Source: Megasphaera sp. MJR8396C
Lineage (GTDB): Bacteria > Bacillota > Negativicutes > Veillonellales > Megasphaeraceae
Length of the DNA: 64,000 bases
Assembly: GCF_001546855.1 (NCBI RefSeq)
Contig: NZ_KQ958176.1
Span: 30,194 to 94,193, forward strand
Reading direction: 5' to 3'
The notes beneath the pieces are model-generated. The model was not told where the DNA came from. It did no database searches and worked only from the letters and a program-made list of their open reading frames with translations. Made by a program: the position numbers and the translations under genes. Positions 44,676 through 55,011 of the stretch are shown piece by piece (the first letter of the stretch is position 1; each line of letters opens with the position of its first letter).

Positions 44676-46070
44676 ATGGACATATTACGCCGTAAATCCT
44701 TCGATGATTTGCTGGCCCACACGAAAGAAAAGAAGTTGAACAAGGCGCTGGGCGCCTTCGACATCACCATGATGGGTCTTGGCATCATTATTGGTACGGG
44801 GATCTTTGTTCTGACCGGTATCGGCGCTGCAAAATACGCTGGCCCTGGCCTGATGTTATCCTTCGTATTTGCAGCCGTCACATGTGCGTTTGTGTGTTTG
44901 GCCTATTCTGAATTAGCTTCGTTTTTGCCTGTATCAGGCAGCTCCTATACCTACGCCTATGCATCGCTCGGTGAAATCTTCGGATGGTGGGTCGGTTGGA
45001 GCTTGATTCTGGAATATTCTGTTGGTGCCAGCGCCGTTGCTGGCGGCTGGTCGGCCTATTTCGTCGGAATCCTGCATTCCATGGGCATCGACCTTCCCAA
45101 GGCCTTGACGGCCGTTCCGGCAGATGGTGGCATCATTAACTTACCGGCTGTGCTCATCGTTGCTTTAGCGACGGCGCTGCTTGTCGTCGGCGTCCGCGAA
45201 AGTGCGCGTGTCAACCGCGTCTTAGTTTATGTTAAAATCGGGACTATCTTCTTGTTCCTCTTCTTGGCAGGCCCCCATATCGAACCGATGAATTGGGAAC
45301 CCTTCCTGCCGTACGGCATCCATGGCGTCTTCGCCGGGACCGCCGTCCTGTTCTTTGCTTACCTCGGCTTCGACGCCCTGTCGACAGCGGCCGAAGAAAC
45401 GAAGAACCCGAAACGGGATATGCCGATCGGCATCATCTCGGCTCTGGCTATCTGTACGGTGCTCTACATCGCCGTCTGCGCCGCTATGACCGGCGTCGTC
45501 CCGTATCCCATGCTCGATACGGCAGCACCGGCATCGTTCGTCCTTGAGTACATCGGCCTTCACCTCGGTTCGGCCATCGTCGGCACCGGCGCTATCTGCG
45601 GCCTGTCGACGGTTGTCCTGGGCATGCTCTTCGCCCAGAGCCGTGCCCTCTACTCCATGAGTCGTGACGGCTTGATGCCTATGAGCCTCTACAAGGTTCA
45701 TCCCAAGTTCCAGACGCCGTACATCATCCAGATCGTCATCGGTATCATCGTCGCCTGCATCACGGGCTTCACGCCGATCCATATCGTCGCTGAAACGTGC
45801 AGCGCCGGCACGATCTTCGCCTTCTTGTGCTCCAGCGTCGGCATCCTGGTTCTGCGCCGCATCTATCCGAATCATCCGCGCGGATTCCGCTGCCCGGCTG
45901 TCCACATCATCGCACCGTTGGGTTTCATCTGCTGCGCCTTCATCTTCTTTGAACTGTCGCCGCATACCCTGATGCTGTTTACGGGCTGGACCATCCTTGG
46001 CTGGTTGATCTACTTCGTCTATGGCCGTAGACACAGTGTGCTTCAGAAGAAAGAAGAAAGCCCGTCGTAA
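44676..46070 (+). CDS. APC-family amino acid permease (YhdG/CAT-like)
   Basis: A 464-residue transporter with 12 helices. It begins with the cytoplasmic KSFDDLLAHTKEKKLNKALGAFD typical of YhdG/cationic amino-acid transporters (residues 6-28 in part), followed by GIIIGTGIFVLTG near 36 and LAYSELASFLPVSGSSYTYAY near 72. AYLGFDALSTAAEETKNPKRDMPIGI lies near 228. The substrate is not predictable. It is probably cotranscribed with brnQ. Confidence 0.92.
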   Translation: MDILRRKSFDDLLAHTKEKKLNKALGAFDITMMGLGIIIGTGIFVLTGIGAAKYAGPGLMLSFVFAAVTCAFVCLAYSELASFLPVSGSSYTYAYASLGEIFGWWVGWSLILEYSVGASAVAGGWSAYFVGILHSMGIDLPKALTAVPADGGIINLPAVLIVALATALLVVGVRESARVNRVLVYVKIGTIFLFLFLAGPHIEPMNWEPFLPYGIHGVFAGTAVLFFAYLGFDALSTAAEETKNPKRDMPIGIISALAICTVLYIAVCAAMTGVVPYPMLDTAAPASFVLEYIGLHLGSAIVGTGAICGLSTVVLGMLFAQSRALYSMSRDGLMPMSLYKVHPKFQTPYIIQIVIGIIVACITGFTPIHIVAETCSAGTIFAFLCSSVGILVLRRIYPNHPRGFRCPAVHIIAPLGFICCAFIFFELSPHTLMLFTGWTILGWLIYFVYGRRHSVLQKKEESPS

Positions 46071-46120
46071 GACAGGCCGCTCTCTTTGAGATACCACAAA
46101 AAAAGGAGCTGTGTATAAGC

Positions 46121-47020
46121 TTATTTTACTTTGTTCTTCAAGGTGCCGATGGCCGGGATGGTGATTTCGACCGTGTCGCCGGAATGGAGGAACCGCGGCG
46201 GATTAAAGCCGACACCGACGCCGCTCGGCGTGCCCGTTGCGATGACGTCGCCCGGGAAGAGGGTCGTGCCCTGGGAGATGGTGTGGATCAGTTCGGGGAT
46301 GGTGAAGATGAATTCGCCTGTCGAACCGTCCTGACGGACTTCGCCGTTGACCTTGGTGATGATGTCAAAGGTCTCAGGAGCTGCATCGCGCAGGAGCACA
46401 TAGGGGCCCATGGGGCAGAAGGTATCGAGGCTCTTGCCGTGGAACCACTGGCCGTGGTTGGCCTGGAGGTCGCGGGCCGTGACGTCGTTCAAGATGGTGT
46501 AGCCGTAGACGTGGTCCATGGCTTCGCTGACCGGGATATCCGAGCCTTCTTTACCGATGACGACGGCCAGTTCGCCTTCGTAGTCGACCTGTTCGGTCAC
46601 GTTCTTATGAGGTTCGATGGGATCGTCCGGCCCGATGACAGCCGACGTGGCCTTGGTGAAGATGACCGGGTATTTCGGTTTGTCGGGCATGGCCGTCTTA
46701 TCGAATTCGGCGATGTGGTCGGCGTAGTTTTTGCCGATACAGAAGACGTTCCGTTCCATGTGGGGAATGGGGGCCATGATGCGGACCGTGTCGAGGGGCT
46801 TGGCCTTGACGGCGCCGGCCTTTTCATTTTGCTCTAAGGCATCGGCTAAGGCTAAGATGCCGTCGTTGCCCTGGCGGATGAATTCCAAGAGCGTTTCCGG
46901 AAGGGGCGTGAAAAAGGCTTCTTCTAAGGCAATGGCCCCGTAGACGCCTGTTTCCGATTCGTCGAGGACGCCCCATTGGACGAACCCCAGGTCTTCAAAG
47001 GTGACAAGTTTTTTTATCAT
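46121..47020 (-). CDS. fumarylacetoacetate hydrolase (FAH) family protein
   Basis: A 299-residue member of the FAH superfamily. The catalytic core shows the metal ligands in VDYEGELAVVIGKEGSD near 150 and NDVTARDLQ near 188. The substrate region FCPMGPYVL and the C-terminal GDVIATGTPSGVGVGFNPP (near 260) follow. Members hydrolyse or decarboxylate 2-oxo acids and acylpyruvates with Mg2+. The specific substrate is unknown. It is convergent with the permease gene and has its own promoter. Confidence 0.88.
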   Translation of the reverse strand: MIKKLVTFEDLGFVQWGVLDESETGVYGAIALEEAFFTPLPETLLEFIRQGNDGILALADALEQNEKAGAVKAKPLDTVRIMAPIPHMERNVFCIGKNYADHIAEFDKTAMPDKPKYPVIFTKATSAVIGPDDPIEPHKNVTEQVDYEGELAVVIGKEGSDIPVSEAMDHVYGYTILNDVTARDLQANHGQWFHGKSLDTFCPMGPYVLLRDAAPETFDIITKVNGEVRQDGSTGEFIFTIPELIHTISQGTTLFPGDVIATGTPSGVGVGFNPPRFLHSGDTVEITIPAIGTLKNKVK

Positions 47021-47055
47021 GCAAGCATCGACTCCTTTATCATTGTATACGATAA

Positions 47056-47085
47056 ATTATATCATGCCCCTTTTGGCCTGTCCAA
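47056..47085 (-). promoter_or_regulatory. promoter of the FAH-family gene
   Basis: Minus-strand TTGGAC (47085-47080), 18-base spacer, TATAAT (47061-47056). Confidence 0.65.
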
Positions 47086-47178
47086 ATTTCCTTTGAGGCT
47101 GCCTAAGGGAAGGTCGATGCCGTGAGAGGGGACAGACAGCTTCTGTCAAGGCCTCGGTATTCTTATAGGCTATATGAG

Positions 47179-47208
47179 TTGCAAAGAGAAGGCAATACAA
47201 GGTATAAT
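47179..47208 (+). promoter_or_regulatory. glnS promoter
   Basis: TTGCAA (47179-47184), 18-base spacer, TATAAT (47203-47208). No T-box leader is present. Confidence 0.65.
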
Positions 47209-47256
47209 TAAATACTGAACAAGCATTCATACATAGATAAAAGGGGAGACACATCG

Positions 47257-48939
47257 ATGGATAACGAAACGACCAAAAATTTTATTGAAACCATTATCGA
47301 TGAAGACAACGAAAAAAATACATACGGCAATCGAGTACATACCCGTTTCCCGCCGGAACCGAATGGCTATCTCCACCTGGGCCATGCAAAATCGATCTGC
47401 CTGAACTTCGGCATCGCCAAGAAATACGGCGGCATCACCAACCTTCGCTTTGACGATACCAATCCGTCCAAGGAAAATATAGAGTACGTCGACTCCATCA
47501 AGCGCGACGTCAAATGGCTGGGCTTTGACTGGGACGACCGCATGTTCTTTGCCTCGGACTACTTCGACAAGCTCTACGAATACGCCAAAAAGCTGATCAC
47601 CCTCGGCAAGGCCTACGTCGATGACTTGTCGGGCGACGAAATCCGCGCCTACCGCGGCACCTTCAACGAACCGGGGAAGGAAAGCCCGTACCGCAACCGC
47701 AGCGTCGAAGAAAACCTGCGCCTCTTTGAAGAAATGAAGGAAGGCAAGTACGCCGACGGCGAAAAGGTACTTCGCGCCAAGATCGACATGACCAGCCCGA
47801 ACCTCAATATGCGCGACCCCATCCTCTACCGCATCGTCCACGCCGAACATCACCGGACAGGCAATAAGTGGTGCATCTATCCCATGTACGACCTGGCCCA
47901 TCCCGTATCCGATGCCATTGAACGGATCACTCATTCCATCTGTACCCTCGAATTTGAAGCACATCGTCCGCTGTACAACTGGGTGCTCGAAGACTGGGAA
48001 GACCCGGAAGGGCAGAAACCCCGCCAGATCGAATTTGCCCGCCTTAACGTCACCAACATGATCACCAGTAAGCGCAAACTGCGGACCCTCGTCGAAAAGG
48101 GCATCGTCAGCGGCTGGGACGATCCCCGCATGCCGACCATTTCCGGCATTCGCCGCCGGGGCTATACGCCGGAAGCCATTCGCGACTTCTGTGAACGCAT
48201 CGGCGTCGCCAAAGCCGACAACCTCGTCGAAATGGCCCTCCTCGAATACTGCATCCGCGAAGACCTCAAGATGAAGGCGCCGCGCCTGATGACCGTCATC
48301 GATCCGATCAAAGTCGTCCTGACCAACTATCCCGACGGCCAGACGGAAACGATGAAGGCCGACAACAACCAGGAAAATGAAGCCATGGGCACGCGCGACA
48401 TGACCTTCAGCAAGCATTTATACATCGAACGAGGCGACTTCATGGAAGAACCGGTCAAGAAATTCTTCCGCTTGGCTCCGGGTAAAGAAGTCCGCCTGAA
48501 ATACGCCTACATCATTAAATGTGAAGAAGTCGTCAAAGACGAAGCCGGCAACATCGTCGAACTGCGCTGCACCTATGATCCCGAATCGAAGAGCGGCAGC
48601 GGCGCCAACGCCGACCGCAAGGTAAAAGGCACCCTCCACTGGGTCAACGCCGAAGATGCCGTCGATGTCGAAACGCGGGTCTACGATTCGCTCCTGCGCC
48701 AGGACGATGGCAGCGACTCCAAGGATTTCCTCGACCAGATCAATCCCGACAGCCTCGTCGTCTACCACAGCAAGGCTGAAAAGGCACTGGCTGACTATAA
48801 AGCCGGCGATAAGTTTCAGTTCCTGCGCCAGGGCTATTTCGTCATCGACCCCGATACGACAGAAGACCACATGGTCGTCAACCGCATCGTCGGCCTCCGC
48901 GACACCTGGGCTAAGATGCAGAAACAGAAAAATCAATAA
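47257..48939 (+). CDS. glnS: glutaminyl-tRNA synthetase
   Basis: Charges tRNA-Gln with glutamine. The 560-residue class I synthetase has the HIGH-type motif [16 protein letters not shown] (28-43), the KMSKS-type motif in NMITSKRKL near 270 and the GlnRS C-terminal anticodon-binding beta-barrels. It coexists with GatCAB in the same window, so GatCAB is probably needed for Asn-tRNA (or is partly redundant). GGGGAGAC precedes the ATG. Confidence 0.96.
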   Translation: MDNETTKNFIETIIDEDNEKNTYGNRVHTRFPPEPNGYLHLGHAKSICLNFGIAKKYGGITNLRFDDTNPSKENIEYVDSIKRDVKWLGFDWDDRMFFASDYFDKLYEYAKKLITLGKAYVDDLSGDEIRAYRGTFNEPGKESPYRNRSVEENLRLFEEMKEGKYADGEKVLRAKIDMTSPNLNMRDPILYRIVHAEHHRTGNKWCIYPMYDLAHPVSDAIERITHSICTLEFEAHRPLYNWVLEDWEDPEGQKPRQIEFARLNVTNMITSKRKLRTLVEKGIVSGWDDPRMPTISGIRRRGYTPEAIRDFCERIGVAKADNLVEMALLEYCIREDLKMKAPRLMTVIDPIKVVLTNYPDGQTETMKADNNQENEAMGTRDMTFSKHLYIERGDFMEEPVKKFFRLAPGKEVRLKYAYIIKCEEVVKDEAGNIVELRCTYDPESKSGSGANADRKVKGTLHWVNAEDAVDVETRVYDSLLRQDDGSDSKDFLDQINPDSLVVYHSKAEKALADYKAGDKFQFLRQGYFVIDPDTTEDHMVVNRIVGLRDTWAKMQKQKNQ

Positions 48940-48949
48940 AGCCGATGAT

Positions 48950-49010
48950 AAAGGGTTGTCTTTCTCCGGAAGGATTAGAATTTCCTGAGAGGGGGCAGCC
49001 CTTTCTTCTC
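48950..49010 (+). terminator. weak terminator-like hairpin after glnS
   Basis: AAAGGGTTG (48950-48958) pairs with CAGCCCTTT (48996-49004) with one G-T, followed by CTTCTC. It separates glnS from the small membrane protein. Confidence 0.45.
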
Positions 49011-49034
49011 ATGGTGTATATAATGGAGGGGAAC

Positions 49035-49310
49035 ATGAAAAATCTTGGCTCGCATAATTGGCTGTCTTTATTTATCTTTCTCATCGCCGGCGGTATTCTC
49101 GGCGGCATCGTAGGCGAAGCCTTATACGCCGTTCCGGCCCTGCAGGGCGTGTTGCCGGCACTGACCCAGCACTATGAAATCTTGAACATCCAGCAGATTC
49201 ACCTCAATCTCTATCTCATGGAATTGCAGTTTGGCATCCATTTGGCACCGAATCTACTGAGCATCATCGGCATTCTCTTAGCCGGCGTGCTCTTTCGCCA
49301 CATTCAGTAA
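49035..49310 (+). CDS. DUF4321-like small membrane protein
   Basis: A 91-residue protein with an N-terminal hydrophobic Gly-rich helix (FIFLIAGGILGGIVGEAL, about 13-30) and a C-terminal helix (LLSIIGILLAGVLFRHI). The central part QIHLNLYLMELQFGIHLAPN matches the layout of DUF4321 proteins found next to maf in many Firmicutes. The ATG at 49035 has GGAGGGG upstream. The function is unknown; the constant link to maf-radC suggests a place in the division/shape gene neighbourhood. Confidence 0.75.
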   Translation: MKNLGSHNWLSLFIFLIAGGILGGIVGEALYAVPALQGVLPALTQHYEILNIQQIHLNLYLMELQFGIHLAPNLLSIIGILLAGVLFRHIQ

Positions 49311-49327
49311 CACACAGGAGGGATTAC

Positions 49328-49888
49328 ATGCTTATTTTAGCCTCTGGTTCGCCGCGCCGACGCGAACTGTTGACCCAGATCGGCGTGGCCTACATGGTCA
49401 ATCCGAGTTCTTATCATGAAGAATCGCCGAAGAAGAAAGATCCTCAGAAGTACGTCCAGGACCAGGCCCTCGGCAAGGCCCGCGACGTCGCCCAAAAATT
49501 CCCGGGCCAGTGGGTCCTCGGCGCCGATACCATCGTCGCCCTCGATGGCGTCATGATGGGCAAGCCCAAGAACGGGACGGCGGCCATGGAAATGCTGCGC
49601 GAACTGTCGGGCAAGAAGCATTCCGTCTATACGGGCATCGCCTTGATCAACGACAAGAAGGAATATACCAAGGTCGTCGAAACGAAAGTCTGGTTCCGCC
49701 ATTTGACGGACAAGGAAATCAAGTCCTACATCGCCTCCGGTGAACCCCTCGATAAAGCCGGCGCTTACGGCATCCAGGGCCGGGCTGCGGCCTTCGTCGA
49801 TAAGATCAACGGTTCCTATACCAACGTCGTCGGCCTGCCCTTATCCCAGGTCTGCAAGCTGTTCCACAAGGCCAAGGTTCACGTATGA
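49328..49888 (+). CDS. maf: Maf-family nucleotide pyrophosphatase
   Basis: Hydrolyses non-canonical or canonical NTPs (dTTP/UTP type) to monophosphates and restrains septation. The 186 residues show LASGSPRRRELL (4-15), the catalytic ADTIVALDG near 66, GKKHSVYTG near 93 and GAYGIQGRAAAFVDKINGSY near 144. GGAGG precedes the ATG. It overlaps radC by 4 bases (ATGA). Confidence 0.94.
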   Translation: MLILASGSPRRRELLTQIGVAYMVNPSSYHEESPKKKDPQKYVQDQALGKARDVAQKFPGQWVLGADTIVALDGVMMGKPKNGTAAMEMLRELSGKKHSVYTGIALINDKKEYTKVVETKVWFRHLTDKEIKSYIASGEPLDKAGAYGIQGRAAAFVDKINGSYTNVVGLPLSQVCKLFHKAKVHV

Positions 49889-50574
49889 ATACCCCGGTGA
49901 GGGAACTCGCCGTTTGTGAGAAACCGCGAGAGAAATTTATCCGCCACGGTCCGGCGGCAGTGACCGACCAGGATTTACTGGCCATCTTGCTGCGGACAGG
50001 GACCAAGGGCCGCTCGGTACTCCACGTATCGCGGCAGGTCATCCGTTCTCTGCCCGGTGAAAATCTCTGTTACCTCAGCAATGCCAGCGTCGCCGACCTC
50101 TGCCATATCCGCGGCATCGGCGAAGAAAAGGCAGTCACGGTCTGCGCCGCCATCGAGCTCGGCCGGCGCATTTCCCGCCAGCAGGCCCTGCGCACGGCCC
50201 CTGATTTCAGCACGCCTGACGCCGTGGCCGGCTACGTCATGGAAGACCTGCGCTTCCTGCCTCAGGAACAGTTCGGCGCCGTCTACTTATCGACGAAAAA
50301 TCAGCTCATTACCTACCGCACGCTGACCATCGGCACCATCGATGCCAGCCTGGCCAAGGGGCGCGACGTCTTTCGCTACGCCCTGCGCTACAATGCGGCA
50401 GCCGTCATCTTAGTCCATAATCACCCGTCGGGCAATCCCGAGCCGAGTAACGACGATATCCGCATTACACGGCGCATCGTCGAAGCCGGTCAGATCATGG
50501 AAATCCCCGTCCTCGACCACATCATCATCGGCGACGGCATCTTCGTCAGCCTCTGCGAACGGGGATACATATAA
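49885..50574 (+). CDS. radC: RadC-family JAB domain protein
   Basis: A 229-residue protein. The N-terminal UPF0758 helical part has a helix-hairpin-helix (HIRGIGEEKAVTVCAAIELG near 72). The C-terminal JAB metalloprotease-like domain has the full JAMM motif HNHPSGNPEPSNDD near 174. Historically linked to DNA repair; true function is uncertain. Translationally coupled to maf, the standard Firmicute order before mreB, although mreB does not follow here. Confidence 0.93.
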   Translation: MNTPVRELAVCEKPREKFIRHGPAAVTDQDLLAILLRTGTKGRSVLHVSRQVIRSLPGENLCYLSNASVADLCHIRGIGEEKAVTVCAAIELGRRISRQQALRTAPDFSTPDAVAGYVMEDLRFLPQEQFGAVYLSTKNQLITYRTLTIGTIDASLAKGRDVFRYALRYNAAAVILVHNHPSGNPEPSNDDIRITRRIVEAGQIMEIPVLDHIIIGDGIFVSLCERGYI

Positions 50575-50607
50575 TCGAAAGCCCCTCAAGACAGAACCGG
50601 TCCTTCA

Positions 50608-50616
50608 TGCTATAAT
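50608..50616 (+). promoter_or_regulatory. extended -10 promoter for the EFR1-type gene
   Basis: TGCTATAAT (50608-50616) is an extended -10 element; no clear -35 is seen. Confidence 0.4.
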
Positions 50617-50677
50617 AGATATAAATTATCGATTGTCTTCTCGTAAGAGGGGACAACTGTCTTTGAGGTGGACTTTT

Positions 50678-51439
50678 ATGATTGGTTATTTTTCAGGAAC
50701 GGGCAATTCCTTATATGCAGCGAAAAAACTGGCAGAACTGACCGGCGACAGGGCCTTGTCCCTGGCCGACATCATGAGCCAGCCCGAACACTTGCCCCAT
50801 CGAAGGTTCGGCATCGTATTTCCCGTCTATTTTGGCGACGTACCGGAACCGGTACGGGATTTTATCGCCGAGGCACCCCTCGATAAGGGGACCTATTTCT
50901 TTGGCATCGCGACCTGCGGCGGAACGGGAGGGAGGACCCTTCGGACCTTGTCCCGACTGCTTCAAAAAAGGGGCTGCGACCTGGCCTACGGCCTGATCCT
51001 GCCCATGATCGCCAACAGCACCGTCGCCTCGCGCCGCCATATTAACTACGATATGAACCGCCTCGACAAGGCCGACGATATCCTTCACGACTGTGCCGAC
51101 GATATTCGCCGCCAAGTCCGGGATGACTCGGAAGTTACGGGCTCTTTGGCCGCCGCTGTCATGAATTTCGGCCCCCTTCGCAGCTTTGGCAACTATTGGC
51201 TGACGCCGTCTGTCGATACGAAAAAATGCGTGTCCTGCCATATCTGCAGCAAGATCTGCCCCGTCGACAACATCCAAAGTACCCCGTCAGGCGCCGTCAT
51301 CGGGCCGCATTGCAGCCGCTGCCTGGCCTGCCTGCACTGGTGTCCCCATCAGGCCGTGACCGTCCACGGGAAGACCGTTTTGCCCCAGGATCAGTACCAC
51401 CATCCCGACGTGACCATCCGCGACATGATGGTGCGGTAG
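50678..51439 (+). CDS. EFR1-family flavodoxin-ferredoxin fusion protein
   Basis: A 253-residue redox protein. Residues 1-150 are flavodoxin-like with the FMN phosphate loop YFSGTGNSLYAAK (4-16) and VFPVYFGDVPEPVRDFI near 49. The C-terminal region has two [4Fe-4S] motifs, CVSCHICSKICP and CSRCLACLHWCP (about 188-225). EFR1 proteins are widespread in anaerobes as electron shuttles. The ATG at 50678 follows TTTGAGGTGG. It is a single-gene unit with its own terminator. Confidence 0.9.
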   Translation: MIGYFSGTGNSLYAAKKLAELTGDRALSLADIMSQPEHLPHRRFGIVFPVYFGDVPEPVRDFIAEAPLDKGTYFFGIATCGGTGGRTLRTLSRLLQKRGCDLAYGLILPMIANSTVASRRHINYDMNRLDKADDILHDCADDIRRQVRDDSEVTGSLAAAVMNFGPLRSFGNYWLTPSVDTKKCVSCHICSKICPVDNIQSTPSGAVIGPHCSRCLACLHWCPHQAVTVHGKTVLPQDQYHHPDVTIRDMMVR

Positions 51440-51467
51440 TGAGGGGGAATCTCTTTTCCAAGCCTTT

Positions 51468-51495
51468 GGCGCTTGTCTAGTCAGGCGCCTTTTTC
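51468..51495 (+). terminator. intrinsic terminator
   Basis: GGCGC (51468-51472) / GCGCC (51485-51489) flanked by TT and followed by TTTTTCC. Confidence 0.75.
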
Positions 51496-51536
51496 CTTGT
51501 CCGGAAGAAGGCCTTGGGCCGCCGTGCCGCCTGCGC

Positions 51537-51565
51537 TTGCAAAATACAGCAAAAGGTGATTAAAT
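51537..51565 (+). promoter_or_regulatory. candidate promoter of gatCAB
   Basis: TTGCAA (51537-51542), 17-base spacer, TTAAAT (51560-51565). Confidence 0.4.
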
Positions 51566-51635
51566 GGTATATGTATGAATGTTGACAAAGCCTTTCGATT
51601 TGTCAATGCCAAATTTTTCTGCAAGGAGTGTCAGA

Positions 51636-51926
51636 ATGAAAATCAGTGCCGAAGAAATAAAGAAAATCGCACTGTTGTCCCGACTGGAAGTCAAAGACGA
51701 CCAGATCGAAACGGTCGGGAAACAGCTGAACGACATCTTATCGTACATGGATCTCTTAGGTCAGGTCGACGTGACCGGTGTCAAGCCGACGGCCCATGCC
51801 GTGGCCATGTCCAACGTCATGCGCGACGACGTGCCCCAGCCGTCCATCTCTAATGAAAAAGCGCTTCAAAATGCGCCGGAACAAGACGAAGGCTGCTTCA
51901 AAGTTCCGAAAGTCATTCAGGATTAA
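51636..51926 (+). CDS. gatC: aspartyl/glutamyl-tRNA amidotransferase subunit C
   Basis: The small scaffold subunit of GatCAB, which amidates Asp-tRNA(Asn) and/or Glu-tRNA(Gln). The 96-residue length is standard. It begins [19 protein letters not shown] and contains [25 protein letters not shown] near 44-68. The ATG at 51636 with AAGGAG 7 bases upstream is chosen over an open upstream extension of 19 codons. First gene of gatCAB. Confidence 0.95.
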   Translation: MKISAEEIKKIALLSRLEVKDDQIETVGKQLNDILSYMDLLGQVDVTGVKPTAHAVAMSNVMRDDVPQPSISNEKALQNAPEQDEGCFKVPKVIQD

Positions 51927-51940
51927 TAGGAGGCCTATGT

Positions 51941-53398
51941 ATGTTAACCATTCACGAACTGCATGAAAAGCTCGTCCGCCGCGACGTCTCTGCCGTCGAA
52001 GTGACCAAGGCTTTTCTTGCGCATAAAGATACTGTAGAACCGAAGGTACGGGCCTTCTTATCGGACAGCCGCGAAGGCGCCCTCAAAGGGGCTGCCGCCG
52101 TCGATGCCAAGATTGCTGCCGGCGAAACGATCGCCGATTTGGCCGGGATTCCCGGTGCCATCAAGGACAACATCTGCATCGAAGGCCAGCAGGCGACCTG
52201 CGCTTCGAAGATCCTCGAACACTTCAAAGCACCGTACAATGCCACGGTCATCGAAAAATTGGCCGTTTCCGATTACATCAGCTTAGGCAAGGTCAACATG
52301 GACGAATTTGCCATGGGCAGCTCGACGGAAAACTCGGCCTTCCATGAAACGCACAACCCGTGGAACCTCGACTGCGTCCCCGGCGGTTCTTCCGGCGGTT
52401 CGGCTGCAGCTGTTGCTTCCGGTTCTGCCGTTTGGGCCCTCGGTTCCGATACGGGCGGATCGGTCCGTCAGCCTGCCGCCTACTGCGGCGTCGTCGGCCT
52501 CAAACCGACGTACGGCCTCGTATCGCGCTACGGCCTCATCGCTTATGCATCGTCCCTCGACCAGATCGGCACCCTTACCAACGACGTCGAAGACTGCGCC
52601 ATCGTCCTCAATGCCATTGCCGGCCACGATGCCAAAGACTCGACATCGATCCCGCAGGAAAAACAAGACTATAAACAGGCCTTGGTCAACGACGTCAAAG
52701 GCCTTAAGATCGGCATCCCGGAAGAATTCTTCGGCGAAGGCCTGGACGCTGCGTCCCGCAAAGCCCTCGACGACGCCATGGATACGTATAAGAAACTGGG
52801 CGCCGAAATCGTTCCCATCAGCATGCCCAACATGAAGTACGGCATCGCTGCCTACTATATCATCGCTCCGGCCGAAGCCAGCTCCAACCTGGCTCGTTAC
52901 GACGGCGTCGGCTTTGGCATGCGCGTCGACGGCAAGGACATTGTCGACATGTACATCAAGACCCGTACCGAAGGCTTTGGCGACGAAGTCAAACGCCGTA
53001 TCCTCCTCGGCACCTACGTCTTGAGCTCGGGCTACTACGACGCCTACTACCTGCAGGCCATGAAAGTCCGGACCCTGATGAAACAGGACTTCGACGAAGC
53101 CCTTCAGAAATGCGATATCCTCTTGACGCCGACGGCACCGGATACGGCCTTCAAGATCGGTCAGAACAGCGGCGATCCCCTGGCCATGTACCTCGGCGAC
53201 GTCTGCACCGTTCCCTTGAACTTAGCCGGCCTTCCGGGCATCAGCATTCCCTGCGGCTACAAAGACGGCCTGCCCATCGGCATGCAGCTTATCGGCAAGG
53301 CCCTCGACGAAGCGACACTGCTCCGTGCGGCCTATACGTTTGAACAGAATCGGACGGATCTTCGCATGCCGTCGCCTATGGGGGAGGTTGAACTTTAA
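51941..53398 (+). CDS. gatA: aspartyl/glutamyl-tRNA amidotransferase subunit A
   Basis: The amidase subunit that frees ammonia from glutamine. The 485-residue protein has the Ser-cisSer-Lys triad: Lys in [11 protein letters not shown] near 76, cis-Ser in [17 protein letters not shown] near 150 and the nucleophile in [16 protein letters not shown] near 175. AGGAGG precedes the ATG. It overlaps gatB by one base (TAATG). Confidence 0.97.
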   Translation: MLTIHELHEKLVRRDVSAVEVTKAFLAHKDTVEPKVRAFLSDSREGALKGAAAVDAKIAAGETIADLAGIPGAIKDNICIEGQQATCASKILEHFKAPYNATVIEKLAVSDYISLGKVNMDEFAMGSSTENSAFHETHNPWNLDCVPGGSSGGSAAAVASGSAVWALGSDTGGSVRQPAAYCGVVGLKPTYGLVSRYGLIAYASSLDQIGTLTNDVEDCAIVLNAIAGHDAKDSTSIPQEKQDYKQALVNDVKGLKIGIPEEFFGEGLDAASRKALDDAMDTYKKLGAEIVPISMPNMKYGIAAYYIIAPAEASSNLARYDGVGFGMRVDGKDIVDMYIKTRTEGFGDEVKRRILLGTYVLSSGYYDAYYLQAMKVRTLMKQDFDEALQKCDILLTPTAPDTAFKIGQNSGDPLAMYLGDVCTVPLNLAGLPGISIPCGYKDGLPIGMQLIGKALDEATLLRAAYTFEQNRTDLRMPSPMGEVEL

Positions 53399-54837
53399 TG
53401 AAATATGAATCCGTTATCGGCTTGGAAGTCCATGTCGAATTAAAAACGAAAACCAAGATTTTCTGCGGCTGCAGCACGGAATTCGGCGCTGAACCGAATA
53501 CCCACGTCTGCCCGGTATGCTTAGGCCTGCCCGGTGTCCTGCCCGTACTCAATAAAGAAGTCCTGCACTATGCCGTAAAGGCAGGGCTGGCACTTCACTG
53601 CGACATTTTGCCCTTCAGCAAATTTGACCGCAAGAACTATTACTATCCGGACCTTCCGAAGAACTTTCAGACGTCCCAGTTCGACCTGCCGATCTGCAAA
53701 GGCGGCTACATCGACATCGACGTCGACGGCAAACAGCGCCGCATCCATTTGACTCGTATCCATATGGAAGAAGATGCGGGCAAACTCGTCCACAGCGGCA
53801 GCACCATCGCTACCTCTGACTCGAGCCGCGTCGACTACAACCGTACCGGCGTGCCCCTCCTTGAAATCGTCGGCGAACCGGAACTCAGAAGCGGTGCCGA
53901 AGCGCGGGCCTACCTTGAAAAACTGCGCTCCATCATGCAGTACCTCGGCGTATCGGACTGCCGCTTAGAAGAAGGCAGCATGCGCTGCGACGCCAACATT
54001 TCCATCCGTCCCGTCGGCTCGACGACCCTCGGTACCAAGACGGAAATCAAGAACATCAACTCCTTCAGCGCCGTTCAGAAGGGGATTGAATACGAAGCTG
54101 TCCGCCAGGCACAGATCCTCGAAGAAGGCGGCACGATCCAGCAGGCGACCCGCGGCTGGGATGAAGCCAAGGGCGTTACCATCCTCCAGCGTGTCAAAGA
54201 AGGGGACAGCGACTACCGTTACTTCCCGGAACCGGACCTCATTCCTATCGAAGTCTCGCCGGCTTATATCGAAGAAGTCCGAAAAGAACTGCCGGAAATG
54301 CCGGACGCTCGCTGCCAGCGTTTCCAGGACGAATTGGGTCTCTCGGAATACGATGCTAACCTCTTGACCCTGGAAAAACAGACGGCTGACTACTTTGAAA
54401 CCGTCGTAAAAGAAGGCGTTGACGCTAAGGAAGCAGCCAACTGGATGCTCGGCGAATTTGCCAAGAAGCTCAACGAAGAAGGCATCGGCATCACCGATTC
54501 TCCTGTCGCTCCGACGGCTTTGGCAGGCCTCTTGAAACTCATTGCCAAAGGCACCATTTCTGGTAAGATCGCTAAGAAAGTCCTGCCGGAAATGTGGACG
54601 TCAGGCAAATCGGCCGACGACGTCGTCAAAGAACAGGGCCTGGTCCAGATCACCGATACGGGCGCCCTTGAAGAATTGGTACAGAAAGTCATCGCTGCCA
54701 ATCCCCAGTCCGTTGAAGACTACAAAGCCGGCAAGAAGAAAGCCATCGGCTTCCTCGTCGGTCAGATCATGAAAGAAACGAAAGGCCGGGCTAACCCGGG
54801 CGTCGTCAATCAGTTGTTAACCAAAAACCTGCAGTAA
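53398..54837 (+). CDS. gatB: aspartyl/glutamyl-tRNA amidotransferase subunit B
   Basis: The kinase and tRNA-binding subunit that activates the misacylated tRNA with ATP. The 479-residue protein contains the signature GLEVHVELKTKTKIFCGCS (8-26), PNTHVCPVCLGLPG, DRKNYYYPDLPKNFQTSQ near 78, and the C-terminal YqeY-like helical tail ending GVVNQLL. It is the last gene of the operon and is followed by a strong terminator. Confidence 0.97.
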   Translation: MKYESVIGLEVHVELKTKTKIFCGCSTEFGAEPNTHVCPVCLGLPGVLPVLNKEVLHYAVKAGLALHCDILPFSKFDRKNYYYPDLPKNFQTSQFDLPICKGGYIDIDVDGKQRRIHLTRIHMEEDAGKLVHSGSTIATSDSSRVDYNRTGVPLLEIVGEPELRSGAEARAYLEKLRSIMQYLGVSDCRLEEGSMRCDANISIRPVGSTTLGTKTEIKNINSFSAVQKGIEYEAVRQAQILEEGGTIQQATRGWDEAKGVTILQRVKEGDSDYRYFPEPDLIPIEVSPAYIEEVRKELPEMPDARCQRFQDELGLSEYDANLLTLEKQTADYFETVVKEGVDAKEAANWMLGEFAKKLNEEGIGITDSPVAPTALAGLLKLIAKGTISGKIAKKVLPEMWTSGKSADDVVKEQGLVQITDTGALEELVQKVIAANPQSVEDYKAGKKKAIGFLVGQIMKETKGRANPGVVNQLLTKNLQ

Positions 54838-54849
54838 GTCATAAAAATG

Positions 54850-54887
54850 AAGCCACCATCGGAGATTTCCGGCGGTGGCTTTTTTTG
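54850..54887 (+). terminator. gatCAB terminator
   Basis: AAGCCACC (54850-54857) / GGTGGCTT (54874-54881) then a T-run; inner CGG/CCG pairs. Confidence 0.9.
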
Positions 54888-55011
54888 GATGGCTATCTGA
54901 AATTACGGCAAGGGCCCAAACACGATGACGAAATGACGGTTGACCTGCGTAGGGGAAATGTCGGAAGTGACCCGATATTTCCTGCTTGACCGAGTTTTCT
55001 CTGAAAAGCAT

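Noticed and set aside
47021..47256. Possible T-box leader before glnS
   Set aside because: No AGGGTGGNACCGCG-type T-box sequence or specifier stem is present.
47227..48417. 396-codon ORF opposite glnS
   Set aside because: Antisense shadow of glnS with no ribosome site and no recognisable domain.
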